Below, piece by piece: positions 8,028 through 15,277 of a stretch of 25,027 bases of DNA. Under the pieces are notes generated by a model. It searched no databases. It saw only the letters and a list, made by a program, of their open reading frames with translations, and was not told the DNA's origin. This DNA is from Candidatus Heimdallarchaeota archaeon (lineage in GTDB: Archaea; Asgardarchaeota; Heimdallarchaeia; Heimdallarchaeales; Heimdallarchaeaceae), in assembly GCA_016839875.1 (NCBI GenBank), contig JAEOTK010000150.1, positions 1 to 25,027 of the forward strand. The letters run 5' to 3'. The stretch's first letter is position 1; the number at the start of each line of letters is the position of its first letter. Both the position numbers and the translations under genes were made by a program.

Positions 8028-8213
8028 ATGTCTAACGAAGAAGAATGTGGAGATTATTTAATTTATTTGACAGATGATAATTGGTGGGAAGTACGCAATT
8101 CTAAAACTGGTATAATTGTTGGAAAATTTCAGAAGAAAGAGGATGCGTTAGAAAAAATTGCTTTGATTCTTCAAGATGATGAAGATAGGTTAGAATCAGA
8201 ATCTGTATGCTGA
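8028..8213 (+). CDS. Small acidic protein next to radical SAM enzyme (possible substrate or partner)
   Basis: A 61-aa acidic protein that begins MSNEEECGDY and ends ESESVC. It has one Cys near each end (C7 and C61), a Trp pair (NWWEV), a strand-turn-strand around SKTGIIVGKF and a helix (KEDALEKIALIL). The layout of tryptophan strand, second strand and 'KxxDAxxKI' helix resembles small folded domains such as DUF2188 more than a classical unstructured leader-core peptide. The ATG at 8028 was chosen over an upstream TTG because of promoter spacing. The SPASM radical SAM gene starts 13 bp after its stop on the same strand, so the two are almost certainly co-transcribed. It may be the peptide substrate (RiPP precursor) or an accessory partner. 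The gene is probable; its role is open. Confidence 0.65.
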   Translation: MSNEEECGDYLIYLTDDNWWEVRNSKTGIIVGKFQKKEDALEKIALILQDDEDRLESESVC

Positions 8214-8226
8214 GAATGATGGGAAA

Positions 8227-9660
8227 ATGATGGGTGAATTATTTTTTTATAAAACAGATAATAAAAAAATGATATTAGATCCGTCATCACAGCTAATCTG
8301 GAAAGTTTGTGAAAATTTAGAGACATTAGAGAAAATCAGTGAAGGTAAATATCAAATACTAGAATTTTACAAAAGAATTCAGCAAGAAGACAAAAAGGAA
8401 GCTGAGGAAATTCATTCCTCTCTTAAAAAGCTAATTTCTTATGGTTTTTTTAAAAATAATGAATATAAAACGCAGAATATCCTCTCAAATGAGTTTAACC
8501 ACATTGTAATAAATCCAACTACAAAATGCAATCTAGACTGCTGGTATTGTTACTCAAAAGAATATAGAACGAATAGTACGGAAGAAATTAGTTTTGAAGA
8601 AATCGAAAAAACTATTTTGTACTTTGCAGAAAGAAAGAAAGAAAATCAAAGTAAAACTCCTCTATCTATTTCATCTTTCCTTCTAAGTGAAGTTACTCTC
8701 AACTTTCAAACATTCCTTGAAATTCATAATTTTGTTGAAAAAATTGAAAATAAATATGATTTTGATATATTGGTATTCCCTCCTCCAACAAATTTACAGA
8801 AAACAGATCAAGATTTCATAGAATACATTAATGATTATGGATTTTTGACAGTCTCTATTGATTATGACAATCCTAATCAAATTCAAGATGTTTTAAGAAA
8901 TATCAAAGTTTTTGACAATAATGTAGTTAAACATTGTATAATTCCATTGCATTCTGGAATGAGTAAATTAGTAGACATTTATCTTGAATTCATGAAAGTT
9001 TTTGATTATGTTTCTCTTAGACCTGTTAGAATAGGTGAAAATTCAAAACATCCATGGGGAATAGATTCTTCTAAAGCTTTGGATTTTGAACTAAGAGCAC
9101 TTTGTAATAAGCTCATTGACATGCAAGAGGATGCCTTATCAAATTTCCTTTTATCTTTAGGACCATCTGATTATTTCAATCGATATGTACAGCGTATAAT
9201 TTCTAGAAGTAAACATGTCAATCGATGTCCTGCTGGAATTAATGCTTTAGCTGTTGGACCTGATTCTAATTTCTATCCTTGCTCAGGTTTTATAGGAAGG
9301 AATAATTTCGTATTAGGGTCAATAAAAACTGGTATAAATTTAGAATCAATTTCAGAATACCATAACAAATCAAATGTAAATACTCGATGCAGAAATTGTT
9401 CAATCAGGTTCTATTGTGGAGGATTTTGCGAAGATTGGAAGCAGATGCTAGGCAATAAACATGAAATTGAATGTGATATTAATTACACTTTCTTCAAAAA
9501 TAGCTCTTTTTTTGTTTTTGAATTACTGGAAAAGAAAGACAATATCATTTTTACTTATATGAAAGAAAAAGGGATAGATTTTAGGTTATCCTATCCTTTA
9601 GATTTTGAAGATTTTGTTTCTCTTTTTTCAGCTGCTAATCTAAATCAACCATGGGAATAA
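8227..9660 (+). CDS. SPASM-domain radical SAM protein, candidate peptide maturase
   Basis: A 477-aa radical SAM enzyme. Residues ~1-85 form a PqqD/RRE-like unit (FYKTDNKKMILDPSSQLIWK followed by helices), as used by RiPP maturases to bind peptides. The radical SAM cluster motif is C101-x3-C105-x2-C108, with the usual aromatic before the last Cys. The C-terminal SPASM domain has the classic seven cysteines C334, C352, C388, C391, C397, C401 and C416, which supply two auxiliary [4Fe-4S] clusters. The length is typical of anaerobic sulfatase-maturase/PqqE/SCIFF-maturase-like proteins. It follows a 61-aa ORF by 13 bp. The start may be either of two adjacent ATGs (8227 or 8230). The last 21 bp overlap the convergent membrane-protein gene. 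Chemistry and substrate are not deducible; peptide modification is the family-based expectation. Confidence 0.88.
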   Translation: MMGELFFYKTDNKKMILDPSSQLIWKVCENLETLEKISEGKYQILEFYKRIQQEDKKEAEEIHSSLKKLISYGFFKNNEYKTQNILSNEFNHIVINPTTKCNLDCWYCYSKEYRTNSTEEISFEEIEKTILYFAERKKENQSKTPLSISSFLLSEVTLNFQTFLEIHNFVEKIENKYDFDILVFPPPTNLQKTDQDFIEYINDYGFLTVSIDYDNPNQIQDVLRNIKVFDNNVVKHCIIPLHSGMSKLVDIYLEFMKVFDYVSLRPVRIGENSKHPWGIDSSKALDFELRALCNKLIDMQEDALSNFLLSLGPSDYFNRYVQRIISRSKHVNRCPAGINALAVGPDSNFYPCSGFIGRNNFVLGSIKTGINLESISEYHNKSNVNTRCRNCSIRFYCGGFCEDWKQMLGNKHEIECDINYTFFKNSSFFVFELLEKKDNIIFTYMKEKGIDFRLSYPLDFEDFVSLFSAANLNQPWE

Positions 9661-10047
9661 TGTTGGGAAATCTGCTCCACCAAAATAGGTTATTACAAAT
9701 AAATTCATTATTACCATGAAAACCCAACTTAGTAGGAACCATAGTAATAGAGTACCAGTAGCAGCATAAACAGATCTTCTTTCTGAGATACCTCCAAGAA
9801 GTACCCATAAGCCCCAACAGATTAAGAAGAAGAGTATTCCAAATACTATTATCGCTGCACTTCCCATCACAAGAAATGTGAACCCAAAAACCCAAATCAA
9901 TGAACAGATTACCGCCATAATTAAGTTTATCCAGCTCCATTTACTTGCTTCTCGTCTAAACATTATTGCTGATAAAATTGCAGCTGAGATGTAGAAAAGA
10001 GCTATATTTACCAGTATAACTACAAGTGTATGAACATCTACAGCCAT
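9640..10047 (-). CDS. Four-helix integral membrane protein
   Basis: A 135-aa very hydrophobic protein with four predicted transmembrane helices at about residues 7-29, 37-60, 63-85 and 93-121. Short polar loops are rich in Arg/Lys on one side (RREASK; SERRS). It has no recognisable catalytic or ligand motif and no family assignment. It is convergent with the SPASM radical SAM gene and overlaps its last 21 bp. A TATA-like sequence lies ~28 nt before its ATG, and its start is divergent from the PflX-like radical SAM gene. A second frame on the same strand across this region is also open but encodes no plausible protein; the hydrophobic helix pattern supports this frame. Confidence 0.75.
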   Translation of the reverse strand: MAVDVHTLVVILVNIALFYISAAILSAIMFRREASKWSWINLIMAVICSLIWVFGFTFLVMGSAAIIVFGILFFLICWGLWVLLGGISERRSVYAATGTLLLWFLLSWVFMVIMNLFVITYFGGADFPTLFPWLI

Positions 10048-10068
10048 GAAGAATTTTTAAAGCAACGA

Positions 10069-10080
10069 ATAAATAAAAGT
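10069..10080 (-). promoter_or_regulatory. TATA box for the membrane protein
   Basis: On the minus strand, ACTTTTATTTAT is centred ~28 nt before the ATG at 10047, with no Shine-Dalgarno. The reverse of the same AT-rich block may also serve the rightward gene at 10119. Confidence 0.45.
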
Positions 10081-10118
10081 TTCCCAAGAAGCCACAACAT
10101 TAACAAATAAGAAAATCT

Positions 10119-11261
10119 ATGTTATTATTGATGAATTTTTTTGATAAAAAGGAAAGCTCTGCTAACTGTTCCATATGTAAAGGTGACAAGGAAGTAGCTT
10201 CTACATTATCTGTCTGTAATGATTGCTTAAAGAATAGATTTGAAGAAGCAAAACCGTATGTTAAAGAAGCACATAAGATTGCACGAACTAAACTTAATCT
10301 ACCAGAAACTGCTCCTTCTGTTGGTAAGAATAAATGTGATTTTTGTTATCATAATTGCAAAATCGGAAAGAATGATGTTAGTTTTTGTGGTTTGAGATAT
10401 ACCAAAAATGACAAATTCATTTCTATGACTAGTAAGAATATAGGTGTCTTAGATTATTACCTTGATCCTCTACCATGTAATTGTTGTGCAGCATGGTTTT
10501 GTCCCGCAGGAACTGGAGCTGGTTATCCTGAATATGCAGTAAAAGAAGGAAAGGAAACTGATCATCACAATTTATCCATATTTTTTTATGGATGTTCATT
10601 TAATTGCTTATTCTGCCAAAATCAAAGTCATAAAAGCGTTAAATTAGGGTCAAAAATAACTACAGAGAGACTAGTTGAAGATTATAAGCAAAATCAGAGT
10701 ATTACATGTGTTTGCTTTTTTGGTGGATCTCCGGAACCTCAGTTTAGTTTTGCTATACATACTTCAGAAAAAATACTTGAAGTTGCCAAAAAGGAGAATA
10801 GGATAACAAGAATTTGTTGGGAATGGAATGGAACTGGTAATAGAAATCTAGTTAAGAAAGCTGCAGAATTATCGTTAATCTCTGGAGGAAATATTAAATT
10901 TGATTTGAAAGCTTGGAATCCTTATATTCATGAAGCTTTGACTGGGGTTAGTAACCAAGCGGTTTTACAGAACTTTGAATATATTGGAAAAAAATTCTTT
11001 GATCAACGCCAAAACCTTCCTGTTTTGACTGCAACTACTTTGCTTGTACCAGGTTATGTTGATGAGGAAGAGGTAGAAAATATTGCAAAATTTATTGCAT
11101 CAATTAATAAAGATATACCCTATTCGCTACTTGGTTTTTATCCTCATTTTTGGTTCAGTGATATGCCTTTAACAACAAGAAAAAAAGCTGAAAGATGTTT
11201 CGACGTAGCGAAGAAATATCTTAATCATGTGAATATAGGAAATAAACATCTTCTAAGCTAG
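10119..11261 (+). CDS. PflX/PflA-like radical SAM protein with extra cysteine clusters
   Basis: A 380-aa radical SAM protein of the pyruvate-formate-lyase-activating-enzyme-like group (COG1313/COG1180, AmmeMemoRadiSam-like). The SAM cluster is C159-x3-C163-x2-C166 in a YGCSFNCLFCQNQ context. The N-terminal half is unusually cysteine-rich: C17/C20/C33/C36 look like a zinc ribbon, C73/C76/C80/C90 match the 'CxxCxxxC...FCG' segment of COG1313 proteins, and C120/C122/C123/C128 form a further group. The C-terminal TIM-barrel half carries FDLKAWNPYIHEALTG and ends with HFWFSDMPLTT, as in the family. Substrate unknown. An alternative start ATG lies at 10131, four codons in, and there is no Shine-Dalgarno. 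Its stop codon overlaps that of the convergent GIY-YIG gene in the palindrome CTAG. Confidence 0.82.
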   Translation: MLLLMNFFDKKESSANCSICKGDKEVASTLSVCNDCLKNRFEEAKPYVKEAHKIARTKLNLPETAPSVGKNKCDFCYHNCKIGKNDVSFCGLRYTKNDKFISMTSKNIGVLDYYLDPLPCNCCAAWFCPAGTGAGYPEYAVKEGKETDHHNLSIFFYGCSFNCLFCQNQSHKSVKLGSKITTERLVEDYKQNQSITCVCFFGGSPEPQFSFAIHTSEKILEVAKKENRITRICWEWNGTGNRNLVKKAAELSLISGGNIKFDLKAWNPYIHEALTGVSNQAVLQNFEYIGKKFFDQRQNLPVLTATTLLVPGYVDEEEVENIAKFIASINKDIPYSLLGFYPHFWFSDMPLTTRKKAERCFDVAKKYLNHVNIGNKHLLS

Positions 11262-11641
11262 AAATCAATTTTAAAGAAATGACTTAGACACGAGTTTTTA
11301 CAATCACTGTTTCCAAAACCGATAATTGGAATAAGTTCCTTCATTTTCTCAAATATTCCAGAGATTAAACATTCTGATTTTTCTTCAGGAAAAGCAGCAA
11401 CACCGTAAAATATGCAATTTTCAGAAAGTGTGATTTGATCTAAATGCCAGTGTTGTTTTTTATTTTTTCGTAAATGTCGATGGATTCTGGATGAAAGACC
11501 TCCTGCTCCAAATGCGCTACCTACATAGATGTAGAATCCTTTTTGAAGTGTTAGGATCTTTTCTTTTATTGTTACTTCTGTTTCGTTTGTTATCTCTAAG
11601 TAGAGAAGATAAGTTCCATTGAGATCTTGTGTGAATTCAAT
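11258..11641 (-). CDS. GIY-YIG/DUF123-type protein with apparent AUU start
   Basis: A 127-aa reading frame with no ATG, GTG or TTG near its beginning, so it is easily missed. The translation fits the DUF123 branch of the GIY-YIG superfamily: an N-terminal strand NGTYLLYLEI, then GFYIYVGSA (residues ~35-43), SSRIHRHLRKNKKQHWHLD (~50-68) and a C-terminal IIGFGNSDCKNSC with paired cysteines C114 and C118. Family members are usually 120-140 aa, so it looks full length. The proposed start is ATT at 11641 because GAGGTG lies five bases before it, the spacing seen in neighbouring operons. The TPR gene ends only 20 bp upstream on the same strand, and a stop codon in this frame precludes a longer version. 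A sequence error at the start is the alternative. Nuclease activity is not assured. Confidence 0.75.
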   Translation of the reverse strand: MEFTQDLNGTYLLYLEITNETEVTIKEKILTLQKGFYIYVGSAFGAGGLSSRIHRHLRKNKKQHWHLDQITLSENCIFYGVAAFPEEKSECLISGIFEKMKELIPIIGFGNSDCKNSCLSHFFKIDF

Positions 11642-11646
11642 AATTG

Positions 11647-11652
11647 CACCTC
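11647..11652 (-). promoter_or_regulatory. Shine-Dalgarno that decides an AUU start
   Basis: GAGGTG on the minus strand, five bases before ATT at 11641. Genes of the sulfur-relay operon use the near-identical AGGTGA at the same distance from their ATG. Confidence 0.55.
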
Positions 11653-11661
11653 GGAGAATAA

Positions 11662-12696
11662 CTATCCCTCTTCTAGTCTAGAAGCTCTTTCCCAGCTATT
11701 TAGTGCCTTTTCCATATCCCCTATATCCTCATAAATATCCCCAATCATCTGGAAGAGTTTACTGCTCTCTGGATTATATCTGAGTGATTCTTGCAGGTAA
11801 GTAAGTGCCTTTTCGTTATTTTTTGATGCCCAATATAATGATGCTAATGAAAGAGAAGCATCTTCAAAACTTGGATCACGTTTCAAACATTCTTCATAAT
11901 TAACTATTGCTTCAGCTATATTGGCGTCTGCTGAATAAATTTTAGCGAGATAATAATATCCTAATACATTATCAGGATCTATTTCCAAGACCTTTACAAA
12001 TGCATGAATAGCTTGAACAAAATCTTGCTGAGCTTCGTATGTTTTACCTAACTGAAACCATGCTGGAATACTGGAGGGTTCTGCTTTCGAAGCTCTCTTA
12101 AAATATTCCTCAGCCCTATCAAAATTATCCAGATCAAAATAAACCTCTCCGATTTGGGTTAAAATCTTGACATTCGTTGGTGCTAATTCCTCGGCTCTCA
12201 TTAAGTTATTCCAGCACTCTATATCATTCCCCATCTTTTGATAAATCGATCCGAGCAAGCTTAACACTGTGGCATCTTCTTCATATTCAAGATAATTGAT
12301 TAATGATTTTGTGGCTTTCACATACTCTCCTGTTTGATAGTATAATTCACCCAACTTATACCATATATTGAACCTTTTAGGATTTGCTTCAGTTACTTTC
12401 TTCCAAGAGATTTCAGCAACTTCGAAATTCATAAGCGCAAAATATGTGTCACCCATTAATTCAAGAGTGTCTAGATTCTCTGGAGCAAGCTCTATTGCTT
12501 TTTGTAGATAATTGAGAGCAATTTGTGGATCATCTACCATTATATATAACTCACTTAAACTGTTAAATATCTCATATTGATCTTCAAATTCAGACATCTT
12601 TGCTTCTACTATTTTAATTGCTTCTTCGATTCTGTTTTCAATAATCATGTCTTCAATGGTATGAAGCAATTCTGCAAGCTGAGGATTCGTAGACAT
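11662..12696 (-). CDS. Tetratricopeptide repeat protein
   Basis: A 344-aa protein made almost wholly of TPR units, about nine, repeating every 34 residues from ~40 to the C-terminus. Consensus positions are clear (for example NFDRAEEYFKRASKAEPSS and ALTYLQESLRYNPESSKL). It has no signal peptide or membrane helix, so it is probably a cytosolic scaffold for protein-protein contacts. Its partner cannot be named. The downstream GIY-YIG-like gene starts 20 bp after its stop, so they may be co-transcribed. Upstream it is divergent from the GAP1-like gene. The repeat family is certain; the function is not deducible. Confidence 0.9.
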   Translation of the reverse strand: MSTNPQLAELLHTIEDMIIENRIEEAIKIVEAKMSEFEDQYEIFNSLSELYIMVDDPQIALNYLQKAIELAPENLDTLELMGDTYFALMNFEVAEISWKKVTEANPKRFNIWYKLGELYYQTGEYVKATKSLINYLEYEEDATVLSLLGSIYQKMGNDIECWNNLMRAEELAPTNVKILTQIGEVYFDLDNFDRAEEYFKRASKAEPSSIPAWFQLGKTYEAQQDFVQAIHAFVKVLEIDPDNVLGYYYLAKIYSADANIAEAIVNYEECLKRDPSFEDASLSLASLYWASKNNEKALTYLQESLRYNPESSKLFQMIGDIYEDIGDMEKALNSWERASRLEEG

Positions 12697-12718
12697 TGTG
12701 AATTTATCTCCAACTAAT

Positions 12719-12731
12719 CCTTAATAATATT
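12719..12731 (-). promoter_or_regulatory. TATA-like element for the TPR gene
   Basis: On the minus strand, AAAATATTATTAA is centred ~29 nt before the ATG at 12696. Confidence 0.4.
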
Positions 12732-12769
12732 TTGCAAATAAACTAAGAGCTCCAGAGAATTAAGAAAGA

Positions 12770-12779
12770 GTTTAAATTC
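12770..12779 (+). promoter_or_regulatory. TATA box for the GAP1-like gene
   Basis: GTTTAAATTC is centred ~28 nt before the ATG at 12803, with no Shine-Dalgarno. A leaderless start is likely. Confidence 0.45.
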
Positions 12780-12802
12780 TACGAAGTTTAAAACTAATAT
12801 TG

Positions 12803-13699
12803 ATGTTCCAAGTTATTACACGTCGCGATGATAACATTGGGTATCATATTTATCTATCTGACATCCCGAAAGAATTATCGGAAGATTCAATAGTTTTCAT
12901 GCCTGAATTATCTACTAAGGAACATCATCATGTTAAATATGTGTCAAAGTATACTCATAAATCTGGCAATATTATAATTAAATTAGTAAGAAGTGACGGG
13001 CTAGATCCTTTTGGAAGACCCAAATCACTATCCCACAGTCTAATCATTCCATCTGAAGAATACAATTTTAGCTCATTAAAGTACTATTCTTCTCCTATGA
13101 TTGAGCTAAGTCTTTTTGACAGCGCAGATTCTGAACCTGGATTATTAGACTTAAATCACTTCAAGAAAACTGAAAATAAAATACTTGAGACTATTGAAAT
13201 TAAATTATTAAGAGAGATAATTGTTGGAGCTATGATAGAGTCTAGAGTTATTCTACATCCAAATTTGGAATCTAGATCTCTTGTTGGATTAGCAAGCTTG
13301 ATCGATAAAGCAATTCCATATGAAGCATCATACGATTTTTCATTGATAACCTACTCTGATAAAAGCTGCAACCAATTTCTAATTCACAATATTCTCTACT
13401 TCTTTTCCAGGGAAAAAACTACAAAAGAAGGAATTGATGTTAAGAATATGAGCTCCAAAGTTAAGGAAATTGCTAAAGATGAAAAAGAATATTTAAACAA
13501 ATATATCGAAATGATAATCAGTGAGGATTATGAAAATCTTTTACAAGAACATGCAAGGTGGGTGATAGGCATGAATTATAATGATCATAAAGAACTTCAA
13601 AAACATTTTACTCGTAGATATCAACTTGATATTCCCTTCTCGAGAAGAAATAAGTTCCATGCGCAACTTGTTAAGTCTCTATCTATTTTGAATATGTGA
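12803..13699 (+). CDS. GTPase-associated protein 1 (GAP1)-like protein
   Basis: A 298-aa protein that I tentatively place with the GAP1 (GTPase-associated protein 1) families. The N-terminal ~160 residues contain a beta-rich segment ending in a DPFGRPKSLSHSLIIP motif (residues 68-83), very like the 'D-x-FGR...sHxLvl' signature of GAP1-N domains. Residues ~125-190 (LLREIIVGAMIES ... IPYEASYDFSLITY) resemble the middle GAP1-M region. The C-terminal ~100 residues are helical and charged. Bacterial members occur in conflict or signalling systems next to GTPases and may act as effectors or adaptors. Here the nearest GTPase gene is ~5 kb away, so the partner is uncertain. The ATG at 12803 was chosen over a TTG directly before it because of promoter spacing. 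Confidence 0.6.
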   Translation: MFQVITRRDDNIGYHIYLSDIPKELSEDSIVFMPELSTKEHHHVKYVSKYTHKSGNIIIKLVRSDGLDPFGRPKSLSHSLIIPSEEYNFSSLKYYSSPMIELSLFDSADSEPGLLDLNHFKKTENKILETIEIKLLREIIVGAMIESRVILHPNLESRSLVGLASLIDKAIPYEASYDFSLITYSDKSCNQFLIHNILYFFSREKTTKEGIDVKNMSSKVKEIAKDEKEYLNKYIEMIISEDYENLLQEHARWVIGMNYNDHKELQKHFTRRYQLDIPFSRRNKFHAQLVKSLSILNM

Positions 13700-13734
13700 G
13701 AATTAATCTCATAGTTTTCTTTCCTACATTTCTT

Positions 13735-14151
13735 CTAGAGCTTAAGTTTGTTGTATTTTTGAACCACATTGAAATACATATCTTCGCATTTCTCTTCAGA
13801 TAGTTCCATAATTCCCTTCTCCATTCTATTGGCGATTCTTTTTACAAGTTCTTTTAATCTATCTCGAAATTCTACCATTGGAAGAGTAAAATATACGTAT
13901 TTGTATCCTCCTCTTTCTAAGCTTACTTTTTCTTTTTTTACTGATCCAACATCCATCAATCTTTGAATAGATCTAACAATCGAAGCTCTGTCTTTTTTGA
14001 TAATTGCAGTGATTCCTTTAACATCAACTGGTTTATTATGATTAATGCACGCTAGTACTTCTAATTCATTCTCAGAAAGTCCAAAGAGAGCTCTAACAAT
14101 ATCAAAACAGCTTATATCGTCAGAATCAAAAGAAGAAAGAGGGAATGACAT
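13735..14151 (-). CDS. HTH (TrmB/MarR-like) transcriptional regulator, last gene of the sulfur-relay operon
   Basis: A 138-aa winged helix-turn-helix protein. Residues ~25-90 show the pattern LSENELEVLACINHNKPV, then KGITAIIKKDRASIVRSIQRL (recognition helix), then a wing with RGGYKYVYFTL. The C-terminal ~45 residues are a charged helix suitable for dimerisation. It resembles the small archaeal TrmB/MarR-like regulators. It starts 11 bp after the stop of the DsrE-family gene, with GAGTGG before its ATG, so it is the last cistron of the leftward operon. The position suggests autoregulation through the repeated CGGTTGT elements in the divergent promoter region, which would let it control both operons. 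A lone Cys near the N-terminus (C15 in DISCFD) and another at ~C122 could sense redox or persulfide, but this is speculative. Confidence 0.8.
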   Translation of the reverse strand: MSFPLSSFDSDDISCFDIVRALFGLSENELEVLACINHNKPVDVKGITAIIKKDRASIVRSIQRLMDVGSVKKEKVSLERGGYKYVYFTLPMVEFRDRLKELVKRIANRMEKGIMELSEEKCEDMYFNVVQKYNKLKL

Positions 14152-14162
14152 TTTTTTCCACT

Positions 14163-14534
14163 CTAGAAAGTGTATACTACATCTGCTTCGAGGGATTCTG
14201 TTACTAAGAACATTCCTCCGACGATATCATCAACTTCCTCTATGAAATCTTCACGTTTAAGATTATACATTTCTAGAACTGGGCTACAGACGTATATTTT
14301 TGCACCTACTTCTTTAGCTTCACGTAAGGTTTCGATGTAGGGATTCTTGCCTTCCATTGGAACTAAGTTTTCAGGTTCTCCTTTTTTCAAAAGCAATCCA
14401 GCAGACATTGTATACACCATTATAACTTCTGCATCAAGCATAGCTGCTAAAGATGCAAGATGTAAAGGCGGTTCAAGTCTTTCTTTGAATTCCTTTCCAT
14501 GGGTAACCACAAAAACTATTTTCTGTTCAGGCAT
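14163..14534 (-). CDS. DsrE-family sulfur-carrier protein (short)
   Basis: A 123-aa DsrE/DsrF-like protein. The fold signature is seen in KIVFVVTHGKE (first strand), HLASLAAMLDAEVIMVYTMSA, and the active-site strand AKIYVCSPVLEMYNLKREDF with a single cysteine C83 followed by the family's helix. DsrE-like proteins pass persulfide sulfur between TusA-type carriers and enzymes. The ATG at 14534 was preferred over a GTG at 14543 because AGGTGA lies five bases before it; the upstream gene ends 9 bp away. It sits between the longer DsrE-family gene and the HTH regulator. Family assignment is good; the acceptor is unknown. Confidence 0.85.
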   Translation of the reverse strand: MPEQKIVFVVTHGKEFKERLEPPLHLASLAAMLDAEVIMVYTMSAGLLLKKGEPENLVPMEGKNPYIETLREAKEVGAKIYVCSPVLEMYNLKREDFIEEVDDIVGGMFLVTESLEADVVYTF

Positions 14535-14543
14535 CACTTTCAC

Positions 14544-15017
14544 CTAGAAGTATAGTGTAATATCCGCATCTGAAGCAAATTCTAACATTGTAGCTGCTCC
14601 ACCAACTTCACATTCATCGATCAAATCTTTTCTTTTGATTTTCATAACATCCATGGTCATTTGACAAGCAATAAGCTTGACACCAGATTCAATTGCAATG
14701 TCCATTAATTCTTGTAGTTTTGCAACATTTGCACCTTTCATCCAACTTTTCATCATTGCTGTAGCCATATCAGTCATACCAGGAATCATCCCTACTATTT
14801 GTGGTATCGGCATTGGCATAGCTGTTTGACCAACGGGAGTTACTTTGAGTTTGTTAAGTTTCTTCTTCTTTAGCATGTTTAATCCAAAGAATGTGAAGAA
14901 TATACCTACTTCATAATCCATCGCTGCTGCAGTAGTAGCTAGGATTAATGGTGGGTATGCGCCTGCTATATCTGCTTTTGAAGCTATCATAGCTATTCGT
15001 TTTTTCTTTTCGCTCAT
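14544..15017 (-). CDS. DsrE/DsrE2-like sulfur-carrier protein
   Basis: A 157-aa protein of the DsrE/DsrF/DrsH-like group, closest in layout to DsrE2. The N-terminal strand KRIAMIASKAD is followed by ILATTAAAMDYEVGIFFTFFG. A Met-rich insert (PMPIPQIVGMIPGMTDM) typical of DsrE2 comes next, then LIACQMTMDVMKIKRKDL carrying C118, the conserved cysteine. A second cysteine is C136 (DECEVGG). In sulfur-metabolising prokaryotes, DsrE2 pairs with TusA and moves sulfane sulfur. AGGTGA precedes the ATG at 15017 by five bases, so this start was chosen over the GTG at 15026. The gene follows the second TusA by 9 bp and precedes the shorter DsrE-like gene. The role in sulfur transfer is inferred from family and context. 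Confidence 0.87.
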   Translation of the reverse strand: MSEKKKRIAMIASKADIAGAYPPLILATTAAAMDYEVGIFFTFFGLNMLKKKKLNKLKVTPVGQTAMPMPIPQIVGMIPGMTDMATAMMKSWMKGANVAKLQELMDIAIESGVKLIACQMTMDVMKIKRKDLIDECEVGGAATMLEFASDADITLYF

Positions 15018-15026
15018 TTTTTTCAC

Positions 15027-15266
15027 CTATTTAATTCTCTTAATGATATAGCGGTAAATTCCGCTTTCTTCTGAGTTAGCAATAAGCTCATTTCCGGTAG
15101 ATCTTGTCCATGCTTGAAAATCTGCAACTGAACCAGGATCTGTTGAGAGAACTTCAATGTGTTCTCCTAATGAAATTTCCATAATTGCTTTTTTAGTTTT
15201 CAGAATCGGAAGAGGACAGCTTAATCCCTTAGCATCAAGAGTTTTAGCAATTTTTATATCACTCAT
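15027..15266 (-). CDS. TusA-family sulfurtransferase (second copy)
   Basis: A 79-aa TusA/SirA/YeeD-family protein. The signature is LSCPLPILKTKKAI with catalytic C17 in the CPxP motif near the start of the first helix. The rest shows the beta-alpha-beta fold ending YRYIIKRIK. The family carries a persulfide on this cysteine and hands it to DsrE-type partners or to target enzymes. The ATG at 15266 was chosen for its AGGTGA site; a GTG at 15275 is less likely. It lies 11 bp after the SQR-like gene and 9 bp before the DsrE2-like gene. It differs from the first copy mainly in the motif (CPLP against CPGP), so the two may serve different partners. Confidence 0.92.
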   Translation of the reverse strand: MSDIKIAKTLDAKGLSCPLPILKTKKAIMEISLGEHIEVLSTDPGSVADFQAWTRSTGNELIANSEESGIYRYIIKRIK

Positions 15267-15277
15267 TTTTTTCACCT

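Noticed and set aside
8028..8213. Classical RiPP precursor with leader and core
   Set aside because: Not accepted as such: there is no repeated core, GG site or Cys-rich tail, and the predicted strands and helix look like a folded domain. It is kept only as a possible substrate or partner.
9635..9940. Second open minus-strand frame over the membrane-protein gene
   Set aside because: The 9640-10047 frame gives four clean transmembrane helices, a promoter and an ATG; this one is a shifted shadow of it.
11262..11661. A 400-bp intergenic gap
   Set aside because: Translation on the minus strand shows a complete GIY-YIG/DUF123-type domain, so it is coding despite lacking a standard start.
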